This document shows positions 53,308 through 62,790 of a DNA stretch of 64,000 nucleotides, one piece after another. Within the stretch, counting starts at the first letter, position 1. Each line of letters starts with the position of its first letter. The DNA is from Salirhabdus salicampi. Lineage in GTDB: Bacteria; Bacillota; Bacilli; Bacillales; Alkalibacillaceae. The translations under genes were made by a program, and so were the position numbers. Location of the stretch: the NCBI RefSeq assembly GCF_024259515.1, contig NZ_JANBWE010000001.1, positions 868,001-932,000 on the forward strand, written 5' to 3'. The notes under the pieces were generated by a model. It was not told the DNA's origin. It did no database searches and was given only the letters and a program-made list of their open reading frames with translations.

Positions 53308-55732
53308 GTGAGTGAAATAGACATTTCATATAACCAGGCTGAGGTAATTTTATCTATTTTAATCGCCATATTTGCCTCATATTCAGCAATAACGATTAAC
53401 GACCGTGTACAACATTACAAGGAAACAAGACATCAAATAGTTTGGATGATCATTGGCTCATTTACAATGGGCATTGGGATTTGGTCCATGCATTTCATTG
53501 GTCTAATCGCTTACGATATTAACGTTCCCATTTTATACGATGGCCTTTTAACATTGCTCAGTTTGTTATTAGCTGTTGGTACATCTTTTACCGCCTTTTA
53601 CTCAACAGTTGTATTTAACCAATTTTTATATAAGTATATTCTTTCTGGATTTTTGATGGGGATTGGTATTACTGTTATGCACATGATTGGTATGGAGGCA
53701 ATGGTCATTCCTTTTAACACGAAACACACGGCTCATCATATAACACTTGCCTTTGTCATAGCTATTGTAGCATCTACGTTTGCACTCCTTTTACTATCAA
53801 AATTAAACAATCGCGGTAAAATCTATCGTCCATTTATTTTACCGAGTGCGATTTTGATGGGACTTGCTATTTCGGGAATGCATTATACGGCTATGGCTGG
53901 GTTTGAAATTTCAAAAGAACCTGTTCACCCCGATACTGCGTGGAGTAGTTTCATTATTCACCCAGAATTCTTAACAGCACAAGTGTCTCTTGTTTCGTTA
54001 GGATTAATTACGATCTCAGTTATATTCTCAACACTAGACCATAGGAAAAGTGTACTTGCCATATCAAATAGTCAAAAACGGTACGAACTAATTGCTACTC
54101 ACTCCAGTGATATGGTAGCAGAAATAGATGACAACGGAAAAATTATTTATTTGACACCATCATATGAACAAGCCTTAGGCTTTCAATTACAACAGATGTT
54201 GCAATATAGCTTTTGGATATCGACGGTTCATCCGGAAGATGTTGGGAGAGTATTACAAAGTATAAATTGTGGATTGAAACAGTACAATGAAAAAGCAAAT
54301 AGTATTGAATATCGGCAGTATACGGCAGAGGGGAAATGGATATGGTTAGAAACAAACCTTACTCAAATTGTAGGGAAAGATAAAAAAATACGTAGTATTG
54401 TACTATCCTCAAAGGATATTACGGATCGAAAAACATATGAACAAAAATTAACGGATATGGCGTATTACGATATGCTAACGAAAATTCCCAACCGGCAATA
54501 TTTTGAATATGAACTAAAACGAGTAATTCAAAAAGCAAAAAGACGAAATGAAACATTAGCCGTTTTATATTTTGATTGCGACCAATTTAAATGGGTGAAT
54601 GATTCATTTGGGCACAATGTAGGTGATAAGTTATTACAGAAACTGGTCCAAATTGTAAAAACGTGTATCCGGGAACAGGATGTTATGGGCAGGTTTGGTG
54701 GAGATGAATTTGTTATTTTGCTGAAAGATGTAACGAAAGAAACCGTTATTGAAATCGCTGATAACATTATTGACGTTCTTAACAAACCAATCGAAGTAGA
54801 GAATATACGAATTGTTGTCACCCCATCTATTGGTATTTCACTGTATCCATATCATAGCAAAACAGCGGATGATCTTATTAAGTATGCAGATCGTGCTTTA
54901 TATAATGTGAAAAACAAAGGGAAAAATGGTTATCAGTTTTTCAATGACGAGTTAAGCGAGAATGTAGAAGAGGAAATTTTGCTGTCGGCTGATTTGCGAC
55001 AAGCAAATAAAGAAGAAGAATTTTTCCTCCATTACCAACCTATTCTCAATGTAGAGACAAATAAAATCCACGCAGTAGAAGCACTTATAAGGTGGAAACA
55101 TCAACAGTACGGCTATGTTGCCCCCCAATCGGTTCATTCCTATTGCAGAAAATAATGGATTAATTAAGGATTTAACAGAGTGGGTTATACGGAAAGCTTG
55201 TGAGGATGCTAAAAACTGGCCAGATGTCATTATATCCATTAATTTATCATCAAAATTGTTTTATTATCATTATTTAGTTGATATGATCTCCAATATCTTA
55301 GATGAGACACAAGTAAACCCAAGTCAAATCAAGTTTGAAATTACAGAGACGGCGGCAATGGAAAACGTTTCAAATACGATTTCTATATTACAACAGTTGA
55401 AAGGCTTAGGAATTCAAATTGCATTAGATGATTTTGGAACAGGTTTGTCTTCCTTAACTTATTTACATGATCTCCCGTTAGATGTCTTGAAAATAGATCG
55501 TTCCTTTATTAAGGATATCGTACAGGATAAGAAAAACAGTACGATTCTTAGACGAATGTTACAATTGGCTAAAGATTTGGAATTATTGACGATAGTAGAA
55601 GGAGTAGAAACAGAAGAACAGCTACAGGCTCTCAAATCTGAAGGAGTCCTGTATGTTCAGGGATATTATTATAGTCCGCCTATTCCTAAGGAACAACTAA
55701 CGGATTATATAAAGAAGTCGAAGGTCGTTTAA
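53308..55732 (+). pseudogene. MHYT-PAS-GGDEF-EAL c-di-GMP enzyme (YkoW-like), frameshifted
   Basis: The gene starts at GTG 53308 behind AAAGGGAGAG. It codes for an N-terminal MHYT sensor with about seven membrane helices (MHFIGL, MHMIGME, MHYTAM signatures), a PAS domain (near 250-375), a GGDEF domain with intact GRFGGDEFVIL, and the start of an EAL domain (AVEALIRW). At a C6 tract (55121-55126) the frame shifts; the actual reading frame ends at 55155 after 615 residues. With five C residues it would continue NRFIPIAENNGLI...DDFGTGLSSL...VEGVETEEQ to 55732, 807 residues, as in B. subtilis DgcW (YkoW). So the cyclase may work while the phosphodiesterase is lost. A sequencing error or slippage is also possible. 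Confidence 0.88.
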
Positions 55733-55780
55733 ATAAATTCCTTTTTCAATGGCACAATAAACCGTGGAGGTGTTCATACA

Positions 55781-55918
55781 TTGAAAAAGGAAAGAAGAAG
55801 TAATAAAGGAAAAGTTGATTCAAGTGTTAATCCCCAGGGATTGTCTGAGGACGTAGCAGATCAACAACCAAGATCACAATTAGAACAAAGAGCTAAAAAA
55901 CGAAACACGAAGAGTTAA
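55781..55918 (+). CDS. Small basic hydrophilic protein, 45 residues
   Basis: From TTG 55781 with GTGGAGGTG upstream, the frame gives a 45-residue charged protein (KKERRSNKGKVDSSVNPQG ... LEQRAKKRNTKS) that ends at a terminator. The make-up is like small spore-associated proteins of Bacillaceae, but no family is certain. Confidence 0.55.
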   Translation: MKKERRSNKGKVDSSVNPQGLSEDVADQQPRSQLEQRAKKRNTKS

Positions 55919-55947
55919 GGTTATGGAGATCTCCATAACCTTATTTT
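55917..55947 (+). terminator. Terminator after the 45-residue gene
   Basis: AAGGTTATGGA at 55917-55927 pairs with TCCATAACCTT at 55932-55942, loop GATC, then ATTTTTA. Confidence 0.86.
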
Positions 55948-56028
55948 TATTACGAATTAGCGAAGATGTGGTAAAATGTGTTAAGAATTATAGAAAACTT
56001 TTCGAAAAAAGAAAGGGTTGTGAGGTCA

Positions 56029-57234
56029 GTGCTACAAGATAAACCATACTATCACCTAGAGTTACAATCTAAAACTGACATATCGTTTTTATGGATCCGG
56101 AATGGTGACGATAAATATCTTATTAAAAAAGGAAACCCTAAAGAAGTTAGATATGAGTATAATATGATAGCCAAACAATTAGGTGGGAGTGTTCGGCGTT
56201 ACGATGAAGAGGGCCAGCAGTTGTTAAAAGAGATCTATGAAGAAGCGGCAAATCTTAAAGGGCCAGTTTCCACTGAGACGATACCTACTAATCCAGCTAA
56301 AACCAGTAATGAGCAATTACATGCTAAAGAAAAGATAGAAGAGAGTAAAGAAATTACAACGAAAATGAAAAATGTCATCAGTGAGGATGGGGATCCGGTT
56401 ACATATGAGTTTACGCTTTATTGGGAAAGGAAGCGTTATACTGCACCTTCAAACAATGATGAAGTTGAGATAAAAGTGTATGGTATAAGAGGGACACAGA
56501 AAGTAGGGAACAATCAAGAAGTTACTCGGCTATTCCCGAATCTTTCAATTCGTAGCGGTACTGCTGGATATATTTTATCGAACATTATTCGAGACGATCA
56601 GTTAAAAACATGGTCTCATATCGAGCAATACATTCAACAATCTACGGAGAATTTTGAAGAACAATTAACATTTGAAATTGAAAAAAAAGCCCAATTGCAC
56701 AAGGTGAATCAATATTCTCGTCAAGTAAAGAATGATTCTGAAGATTGCATTCAACTAATACATAGTTTAGTAGAGCAAGTTTGGCAACAATCGGTTTTAA
56801 ATGATCTTCTCTTTGGGTATATACTAAGAGAAGTAGATGTCATGCACTCTTTTTATTTCCATATGAGAAAGTTAATAGGGGTAGATCATCGATTTTCGAA
56901 AAACAATTATCGTGTTCATATGGACTATGCTCATGAACAATTATCAGATGAAATTGATGTCGCTTTGATACAACCTAAAGCAAAAAGTGAGCAAACTATT
57001 TGTGACGAAGTACAAGCCGCTTTCGTTTTCGGTCATACAGCTCATGAAACTAGTGAAAAGAAAGAATTTATACGACAGTTAAAAGCCCAATTTCCTAATA
57101 CATTTGTTTATTTTGGTGTTTTCCTAACGGATAACAACCGTATTGAACTGGACATTGATGGTGTCCAACTTATGTCAATTTATAAAAATGGTTATAACTA
57201 TGATGCTAAAATAGAGGAATTACGTAAAAAATAA
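56029..57234 (+). CDS. Protein of unknown function, about 400 residues
   Basis: No family is recognised. The soluble protein has a small N-terminal domain, a polar linker (near 75-115, rich in Lys, Glu and Thr), a middle beta-rich domain (VTYEFTLYWERKRYTAP...VEIKVYGIRGTQKVG) and an alpha-helical part followed by FVYFGVFLTDNNRIELDIDGVQL. The start is unclear: a possible promoter -10 box at 55972-55977 (GTAAAAT) puts the transcript start near 55984, so GTG 56020 or 56029 is favoured over GTG 55978. No transposon or phage features are near. Confidence 0.6.
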   Translation: MLQDKPYYHLELQSKTDISFLWIRNGDDKYLIKKGNPKEVRYEYNMIAKQLGGSVRRYDEEGQQLLKEIYEEAANLKGPVSTETIPTNPAKTSNEQLHAKEKIEESKEITTKMKNVISEDGDPVTYEFTLYWERKRYTAPSNNDEVEIKVYGIRGTQKVGNNQEVTRLFPNLSIRSGTAGYILSNIIRDDQLKTWSHIEQYIQQSTENFEEQLTFEIEKKAQLHKVNQYSRQVKNDSEDCIQLIHSLVEQVWQQSVLNDLLFGYILREVDVMHSFYFHMRKLIGVDHRFSKNNYRVHMDYAHEQLSDEIDVALIQPKAKSEQTICDEVQAAFVFGHTAHETSEKKEFIRQLKAQFPNTFVYFGVFLTDNNRIELDIDGVQLMSIYKNGYNYDAKIEELRKK

Positions 57235-57252
57235 GGAGCCATCGGGCTCCTT
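57233..57252 (-). terminator. Terminator between convergent genes
   Basis: AAGGAGCC pairs with GGCTCCTT around ATCG. The T run lies on the minus-strand side, so it mainly ends the sodium symporter transcript. Confidence 0.75.
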
Positions 57253-58609
57253 AAATTATACCTAGGGAATATAGTAAAACACAGAAAATCGCAATAGGTG
57301 TTATATATCGTAATGAAATTAACCATAGTGTACCTAAACTATTTGTTTGGAAATTAACTTCACTTAAGACATCGCGTTTATTCCAACCCCAACCGACAAA
57401 CATGGAGATGAGTAGCCCACCTAAAGGTAGGAAGATGTTAGATGCCACATAGTCGATACTATCCATGATGTTAAGATTACCTAATAACTTTATCTCTGAC
57501 CAAATTCCGAGACTTAAAGAGGATGGGATACCGACTAATGTAACGAGTACACCGACAAATATCGCTGTTTTTTCTCTCGTCCATTTTAGTTGACGGATAA
57601 CAAATGCAACTGTAACTTCCAATAACGAAACAGCTGAGGAAAGTGCTGCTGCAGCTAATAAGAAAAAGAATGTTATCGCGACAAATTGACCGTAAGCAAA
57701 GTTCCCGAATATATCTGGTAGTGTTATAAAGACAAGACCTGGACCTGCTCCTGGCTCAATGTTAAACGTAAATACGGCTGGGAAAATGAGTAAACCAGCT
57801 ATAATAGCAAAAACGGTGTCTAACGATGCAATGGTTAGTGATGCACTTGGTAGTTTCTCTTCCTTCGATAAGTAACTTCCATATGTTATTAATGCACCTA
57901 AACCTAAACTTAGTGAGAAGAAAGCTTGTCCTAATGCCGCTAAATAAACAGATGGATCCTTTAACACAGACCAATCAGGCTGGAACAAAAATTTCAACCC
58001 ATCCATCGCTCCGTCTAAATTAAGGCTATATATGGCAAGCCCGACAATTAAAACGGCAAGTGTCGGCATAAGAACCTTATTTAACTTTTCAATTCCGTTT
58101 TTAATTCCTTTGTACACGAATAAAACGGTTAATATCATAAACATCGTCTGCCAAAAAATGGGCATTAATGGATGTGAAATAAACTGTGAAAAATATTCAC
58201 CGTAATTTGTGTTCGCTGCTTGGCCTAGGCCTCCAACTGTATATTGAGCAATATAGTTAAGGGTCCAACCAGCTACTACACTGTAGAACGATAAAATAAA
58301 GAATGTAGCTACAACACCCAAAATACCAGCTAAAACCCAAGGACTTTTTGGTGCTAGCTTTTGAAATGCGTGTACGACATCCCGCTGTGTATTACGACCG
58401 ATGGAGAATTCCGCAAGCATAACTGGAATTCCAATAAGTAATACAAATAAAATATATAGAAATAAAAACGCACCGCCACCATTAGCGCCCGCAACGTAAG
58501 GGAACTTCCAAATGTTTCCTAACCCTACAGCCGAGCCCATAGCAGCAAGTATGAAACCTGTTCGTGAGCCCCATTGGTCACGCTTTGTCTGCTTTTCTAA
58601 GCTGTCCAA
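57251..58609 (-). CDS. Sodium-dependent transporter, NSS/SNF family
   Basis: The 452-residue protein has about 11 or 12 membrane helices. The N-terminal signature WGSRTGFILAAMGSAVGLGNIWKFPYVAGANGGGAFLF is the sodium and substrate site of LeuT-type symporters; FSLSLGLGALITYGSYL is helix 6. Substrate is probably an amino acid or similar solute. The start is TTG 58609 on the complement behind AGGAGG. It has no partner gene next to it. Of the B. subtilis proteins YocR and YhdH are alike. Confidence 0.93.
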   Translation of the reverse strand: MDSLEKQTKRDQWGSRTGFILAAMGSAVGLGNIWKFPYVAGANGGGAFLFLYILFVLLIGIPVMLAEFSIGRNTQRDVVHAFQKLAPKSPWVLAGILGVVATFFILSFYSVVAGWTLNYIAQYTVGGLGQAANTNYGEYFSQFISHPLMPIFWQTMFMILTVLFVYKGIKNGIEKLNKVLMPTLAVLIVGLAIYSLNLDGAMDGLKFLFQPDWSVLKDPSVYLAALGQAFFSLSLGLGALITYGSYLSKEEKLPSASLTIASLDTVFAIIAGLLIFPAVFTFNIEPGAGPGLVFITLPDIFGNFAYGQFVAITFFFLLAAAALSSAVSLLEVTVAFVIRQLKWTREKTAIFVGVLVTLVGIPSSLSLGIWSEIKLLGNLNIMDSIDYVASNIFLPLGGLLISMFVGWGWNKRDVLSEVNFQTNSLGTLWLISLRYITPIAIFCVLLYSLGII

Positions 58610-59251
58610 ATTATATTCCTCCTAATTTTCTTAAAATATTCGCAATTAGCAATGATAAGGCAACGGATACCGGTTGTCAACTTATATATAGAATGTTACA
58701 AACCATTATTATTTAATAATAGTATCTTTGAAAAATGAGGCTGAATGAAGACAGACGAATGGAATGGAAACACGTTAAAATTACTGGTTTAAACAAACAG
58801 ATAAGTCAGACAACGATATTATAAGATCTGAAAAAAGTATTTCGAGATAATAATAGTTGGTAACATCTCAGATAACACTTATAAAGATGAATGCGAACAG
58901 GAATGTATTGAAAATAGGATTTCTTTTATTTTCAACTGTCTATTGAGATATATACATGGTTAAATCGTCATTTTGCATCCGAAGTACGTAAATTGAATGG
59001 GGAAAGGTAGAAGATGTCTGTGCTTCGCTTTTATTTGAAGTCACACATGGGTAATCGAAGAAACTACTTTTACCATTTATTAAAGAAAGGTGATAACAAT
59101 GGGGAAATGGGAGAGAAATCTCTCTGGATGTTTCAACTTCTTGCAATTAATTCGATCTATATTCTAAACATTTAAAGTTAAAAGGGGACGTTTACCAACT
59201 GGTACGTCCCATCTTAAGAACTAATGATGAGTCATAAAATATATTTTCTTA
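58610..59251 (+). other. Long intergenic region, no firm gene
   Basis: About 640 bases between the symporter and a small membrane protein gene. A 22-codon frame at 59099-59167 has AAAGGTGAT eight bases upstream of its ATG (MGKWERNLSGCFNFLQ...), but it is too short to call. A 68-codon frame on the other strand has no ribosome binding site. No tRNA, repeat or IS remnant is recognised. Confidence 0.5.
59185..59210 (-). terminator. Minus-strand terminator
   Basis: GGGACGT and ACGTCCC (59185-59191 and 59204-59210) form a stem. On the minus strand the stem runs into CTTTT, so it should end the small gene at 59252-59419. Confidence 0.6.
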
Positions 59252-59419
59252 TTACTCGTCAAAGTCCATGTTCGTTTGATTTGAACTATCACTAGGTTTC
59301 GATTTAGCCACTACTGGACTACTAATATGATCATTCACATTTTGATATTTTTTCTTTTTTATATCAATAATCCATGAAATAAGCAAAACAGCTACGATAA
59401 AGGCAAAAAACCATACCAT
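59252..59419 (-). CDS. Small membrane protein, 55 residues
   Basis: From ATG 59419 on the complement, with AGGAGGT upstream, the protein has an N-terminal membrane helix (VWFFAFIVAVLLISWIIDI), a basic stop (KKKK) and a polar tail. No family is recognised; the strong ribosome binding site and downstream hairpin argue that it is real. Confidence 0.6.
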   Translation of the reverse strand: MVWFFAFIVAVLLISWIIDIKKKKYQNVNDHISSPVVAKSKPSDSSNQTNMDFDE

Positions 59420-59586
59420 ATGGACACCTCCTATGTGAGATTGTTATGTTCATATATATTACGAAAAGGTCTTATTCAGTACGCTTCTAACAAAATTAAC
59501 TATATAATAGTTGTGCAATTAGCCTAAAGATTATGATAAATTTGTATCAAGACTGTATACGCTTACGGGGGTAGGGGAGATAAACA

Positions 59587-61173
59587 GTGAAACTAACGTT
59601 ACAGAAGAAGATCATTGTGTTAATTGTTGGTTTAATTTTATTGGTTACTTTACTTTTAACTTCAATTTTTGCTTATATTGAATCGAAGCAAGTAGAAGAG
59701 CATATGGGTCAGTTAGCATTGCGTGTTGCAACAACTGTTTCTTCTATGCCTTCAGTTTCCGACGCTTTCTCATTAGAAGAACCATCGTCTGTACTGCAAC
59801 CGTTAGCGGAAGATGTTCGTGAGAAAATAGGAGCAGAATTCGTCGTCATCGGAAACAAGGACAGCATTCGTTATGCCCACCCGGAGGAACATAAAATCGG
59901 GAAGCAGATGGTAGGTGGCGACAATAAAAGGGCGTTAGAAGGTGGGGAGTATTATACTTCGAAAGCGGTTGGAAGCTTAGGGCCTTCGTTAAGAGGGAAA
60001 GCACCAATATTTGATGAGCATGGTGAAATCATTGGAATTGTATCTGTCGGGTTTTTGATAGAGCATATTCAAACTACGATCATAAATAAATTGTGGGATA
60101 TGTTCTTTCTAGCTATCTTTGTTACGTTAATAGGTGTAATAGGGAGTATTTTGCTAGCCAAAAGTATTCGAAAAGATACATTGGGTCTAGAGCCTCAGCA
60201 AATTGCCCGGTTATTTAGAGAGCGGAATGCGATATTACGTTCTATTAAGGAAGGTATAATCGCAATAGATAAGCAGGGTAATATTACGATGATGAATAAA
60301 TCAGCGAAAGAGATGTTAGGATTAAATAATCATTGTTTACATCAACCTATTGAAAATTACTTACCGAATACAAAAATGCACGAAGTGTTACAAAGTGGGA
60401 AAAGCCAAAAGAATGAAGAAATTACTTTACGAGATCGTCTCGTCATCGTCAACCGCACCCCTATCATTGAAGAGGGAAAAGTGGTGGGTGTCGTAGCCAG
60501 CTTTCGAGATAAAACAGAAATTAAAGAAATGGTTAATACGATATTTGAGGTTCATAAATATTCTGAAGGGTTAAGAGCTCAAACTCATGAATACACAAAC
60601 AAACTGTATGTTATATCCGGTATGCTTCAATTAGGTCATTATGATGAAGCTGTTCAACTAATCCAAAAGGAATATGATAGTATTGGAATTCAAAACCGTA
60701 TTCTGTTTGAACAAATTGAAGATAGAGCTGTTCAAGCAATATTACTAGGAAAAGTTAGCAAAGCTTCAGAGAAGAAAATTTCATTTGCAATTGATGTTAA
60801 TAGTACGATAGAGAAACTTCCGACACATATTGATGTAACTTCATTAATCGTTATTATCGGAAATTTAATCGATAACGCATTTGATGCTGTAAGGGACTCA
60901 CAAGAGAGAGTTGTAACTTTTTTCATAACTGATATAGGCAAAGATATTATCATTGAAGTATCCGACAGCGGCAACGGCATTAAGGATGAATTAATCCCGA
61001 ACATATTTGAGAAAGGGTTTTCAACGAAGGAATTGAAAAATAGGGGCTATGGCTTAACAAATGTGAGTAAGGCTGTAGAAGATTTAAATGGAAATATTGA
61101 GGTGAAGAACCAGAAAGAAGGAGGAGCGGTGTTCTCCGTATACATCCCAAAAGAGATGGGAATATCGGCCTGA
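59587..61173 (+). CDS. Sensor histidine kinase of the CitA/DcuS family
   Basis: The 528-residue kinase has two membrane helices (about 8-29 and 172-192) around an extracytoplasmic PAS-like domain with SYVxR-type ligand features (IRYAHPEEHKIGK, GSLGPSLRGKAPIFDEHGEIIGIVSVGF), a cytoplasmic PAS domain, an H-box EGLRAQTHEYTNKLYVISGM (His 334) and an ATPase domain with IVIIGNLIDNAFDAV and DSGNGI. This family senses citrate, malate or similar di- and tricarboxylates. It starts at GTG 59587 behind GTAGGGGAG. It forms a pair with the next regulator; a tricarboxylate transporter follows. Confidence 0.9.
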   Translation: MKLTLQKKIIVLIVGLILLVTLLLTSIFAYIESKQVEEHMGQLALRVATTVSSMPSVSDAFSLEEPSSVLQPLAEDVREKIGAEFVVIGNKDSIRYAHPEEHKIGKQMVGGDNKRALEGGEYYTSKAVGSLGPSLRGKAPIFDEHGEIIGIVSVGFLIEHIQTTIINKLWDMFFLAIFVTLIGVIGSILLAKSIRKDTLGLEPQQIARLFRERNAILRSIKEGIIAIDKQGNITMMNKSAKEMLGLNNHCLHQPIENYLPNTKMHEVLQSGKSQKNEEITLRDRLVIVNRTPIIEEGKVVGVVASFRDKTEIKEMVNTIFEVHKYSEGLRAQTHEYTNKLYVISGMLQLGHYDEAVQLIQKEYDSIGIQNRILFEQIEDRAVQAILLGKVSKASEKKISFAIDVNSTIEKLPTHIDVTSLIVIIGNLIDNAFDAVRDSQERVVTFFITDIGKDIIIEVSDSGNGIKDELIPNIFEKGFSTKELKNRGYGLTNVSKAVEDLNGNIEVKNQKEGGAVFSVYIPKEMGISA

Positions 61174-61187
61174 AGGGGGACTGTACC

Positions 61188-61853
61188 ATGGTACGAGTAG
61201 CAATTGCAGAGGACGATTTCCGTGTGGCTAATATTCATGAACAATTTTTATCAAAAATAGACGGAGTTTACGTTGTAGGAAAAGCACTGAATGGAAAAGA
61301 CACATTACACCTGCTACATAACAAAGAAGTGGATTTATTAATATTAGATATTTTTATGCCGGATATGCTAGGGACAGACATACTGAAAGCGGTTAAACAA
61401 GAGCACCCAAATACTGATGTTATTATGATAACAGCTGTCTCGGAAGGGAGCATAGTTGCGGATTCTTTACGTCACGGTGTTATGGATTACATCATAAAGC
61501 CTGTCACATTAGACAGGTTTGTCCGTACTATTGAAAATTATAAAGAAAAAGTACAACTGTTTAAGCAGGAACAGGTGACTCAAGGGATGATTGATGGATA
61601 TTTAGGGTATAGCCAAAATAACGCCCTCGATAACACACCGAAGGGTATTGACCCGTTAACATTAGATAAAGTAAAAGAAATTCTTCGTAAACAATCTCGA
61701 GGGATTACAGCTGAAGAAATGGGAGAAAAAATGGGGGCATCACGTACAACAGCAAGAAGGTACCTTGAATATTTAATCTCAACTGGAGAAGGAAAAGCAG
61801 AACTTGAGTACGGAATTGTTGGACGGCCAGAAAGAAAATACGAAATTTATTAA
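61188..61853 (+). CDS. Response regulator of the CitT/DcuR family
   Basis: The 221-residue regulator has a receiver domain (IAEDDFRVANIHEQFL, LLILDIFMPDMLGTDIL with the phospho-Asp near 54, KPVTLDRFVRTI) and a C-terminal helix-turn-helix (GITAEEMGEKMGASRTTARRYLEYLISTGEGKAELEYG) typical of CitB/DcuR/CitT regulators. It lies 14 bases after the kinase gene. Its likely target is the tct transporter operon starting at 62791. Confidence 0.92.
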   Translation: MVRVAIAEDDFRVANIHEQFLSKIDGVYVVGKALNGKDTLHLLHNKEVDLLILDIFMPDMLGTDILKAVKQEHPNTDVIMITAVSEGSIVADSLRHGVMDYIIKPVTLDRFVRTIENYKEKVQLFKQEQVTQGMIDGYLGYSQNNALDNTPKGIDPLTLDKVKEILRKQSRGITAEEMGEKMGASRTTARRYLEYLISTGEGKAELEYGIVGRPERKYEIY

Positions 61854-61881
61854 AAAAGGTGTTGTAATAACACCTTTTTTT
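61852..61881 (+). terminator. Terminator of the two-component operon
   Basis: AAAAAAGGTGTT at 61852-61863 pairs with AACACCTTTTTT at 61869-61880, loop GTAAT. It can act in both directions, also for the gene at 61883. Confidence 0.9.
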
Positions 61882-61882
61882 C

Positions 61883-62578
61883 TTACTTATCTTCTAGTTT
61901 AAAATTAAAATGACAAACCCCTTCTTTAAGAACGTATTTGTCGTGCTCTACTTCAAAATTGGGGTTATATCCTTTTGCTATAGATGGGTCAATCATTTCA
62001 CAGTATAAAATACCATACTCATGCATGTCGTCGTCAGCCCATTGTTGACCGAAAGGACATTTAGTAAATGTTTGTTCGATGACATTTTCCTTAAATAACG
62101 TTTCGAACTCAAATAACTCGCTGCGTCCCATATCATAATTGGATAAGTAATGATCAATCGTATTTCGTTTTCCTAAATGGCTTGCCCTTGTGGCAATTCC
62201 TTTCCCGCGTGTCTCACCAAAGGTACGAACTCCTTCCCGGATAGCATTTTGTCCTTCATCACCAAATTCGTCTACTATGGCTTTCGTGATTTGCGCAAAC
62301 ATTTTTGCCATTTGTCCATATATCGTAACATCGTGATGTCTTATTTCAGTTCGGTCCTCTGGAATGTAATCGAACAAACGATGTTCCTCCCCCTCTTTTT
62401 TTGCTTGTATAGCAATACGATAGGCGTCTTCATATCCAAATCTTTTTAATCCTAATCGAATTAGATTTTTTCCTTTATCGCCAAAAGAAGTGGTTATTGA
62501 TTTTTCTAAATGGCTAAAGAGCATGGCAGTTATTTGATACATAGAAAGTGGTGGTATCGGTTTTCGTTCCTCTGTCAT
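61883..62578 (-). CDS. L-2-amino-thiazoline-4-carboxylic acid hydrolase family protein
   Basis: The 231-residue soluble protein has a duplicated pattern (FGDKGKNLIRLGLKRFGYEDAYRIA and FGDEGQNAIREGVRTFGETRGKGIA), then TFTKCPFGQQWADD and GILYCEMIDPSIAKGYNPNFEVE, which match the ATC hydrolase-like family. In Pseudomonas such enzymes act in L-cysteine synthesis from thiazoline carboxylate, but most family members in Firmicutes are unstudied. AGGAGG lies upstream of the ATG. It lies between the two-component system and its presumed target. Confidence 0.75.
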   Translation of the reverse strand: MTEERKPIPPLSMYQITAMLFSHLEKSITTSFGDKGKNLIRLGLKRFGYEDAYRIAIQAKKEGEEHRLFDYIPEDRTEIRHHDVTIYGQMAKMFAQITKAIVDEFGDEGQNAIREGVRTFGETRGKGIATRASHLGKRNTIDHYLSNYDMGRSELFEFETLFKENVIEQTFTKCPFGQQWADDDMHEYGILYCEMIDPSIAKGYNPNFEVEHDKYVLKEGVCHFNFKLEDK

Positions 62579-62702
62579 TTTTATCCTCCTTAAACAATTC
62601 TGAATTTTTTTATTATAAATCTTATTTTGGATTTATACAAATACTTAGGGCCGTGAACAAAATGAACAAAATGTATTTTATTTGCAGAAAAACACGTTAT
62701 TT

Positions 62703-62716
62703 TGAAAACGTTTACA
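62703..62716 (+). promoter_or_regulatory. CcpA cre site upstream of tctC
   Basis: TGAAAACGTTTACA at 62703-62716 matches the cre consensus TGWNANCGNTNWCA at every position. It lies 75 bases before the tctC start, so CcpA probably represses the transporter when a preferred sugar is present. Confidence 0.82.
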
Positions 62717-62790
62717 TAAATAACGTGTCCAACTAAACTTAAGTTGATAGAAGTTTTTCAAATATTTGAAATAAATAAGGGGGAAAAGAA

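Noticed and set aside
58940-59146. 68-codon frame on the minus strand
   Set aside because: No ribosome binding site, odd composition and no family; likely chance.
59099-59167. 22-codon frame with a good ribosome binding site
   Set aside because: Too short to support as a gene from sequence alone; mentioned in the intergenic entry only.
59550-59565. Cre-like sequence before the sensor kinase gene
   Set aside because: TGTATACGCTTACG departs from the consensus at two positions, so it was not listed.
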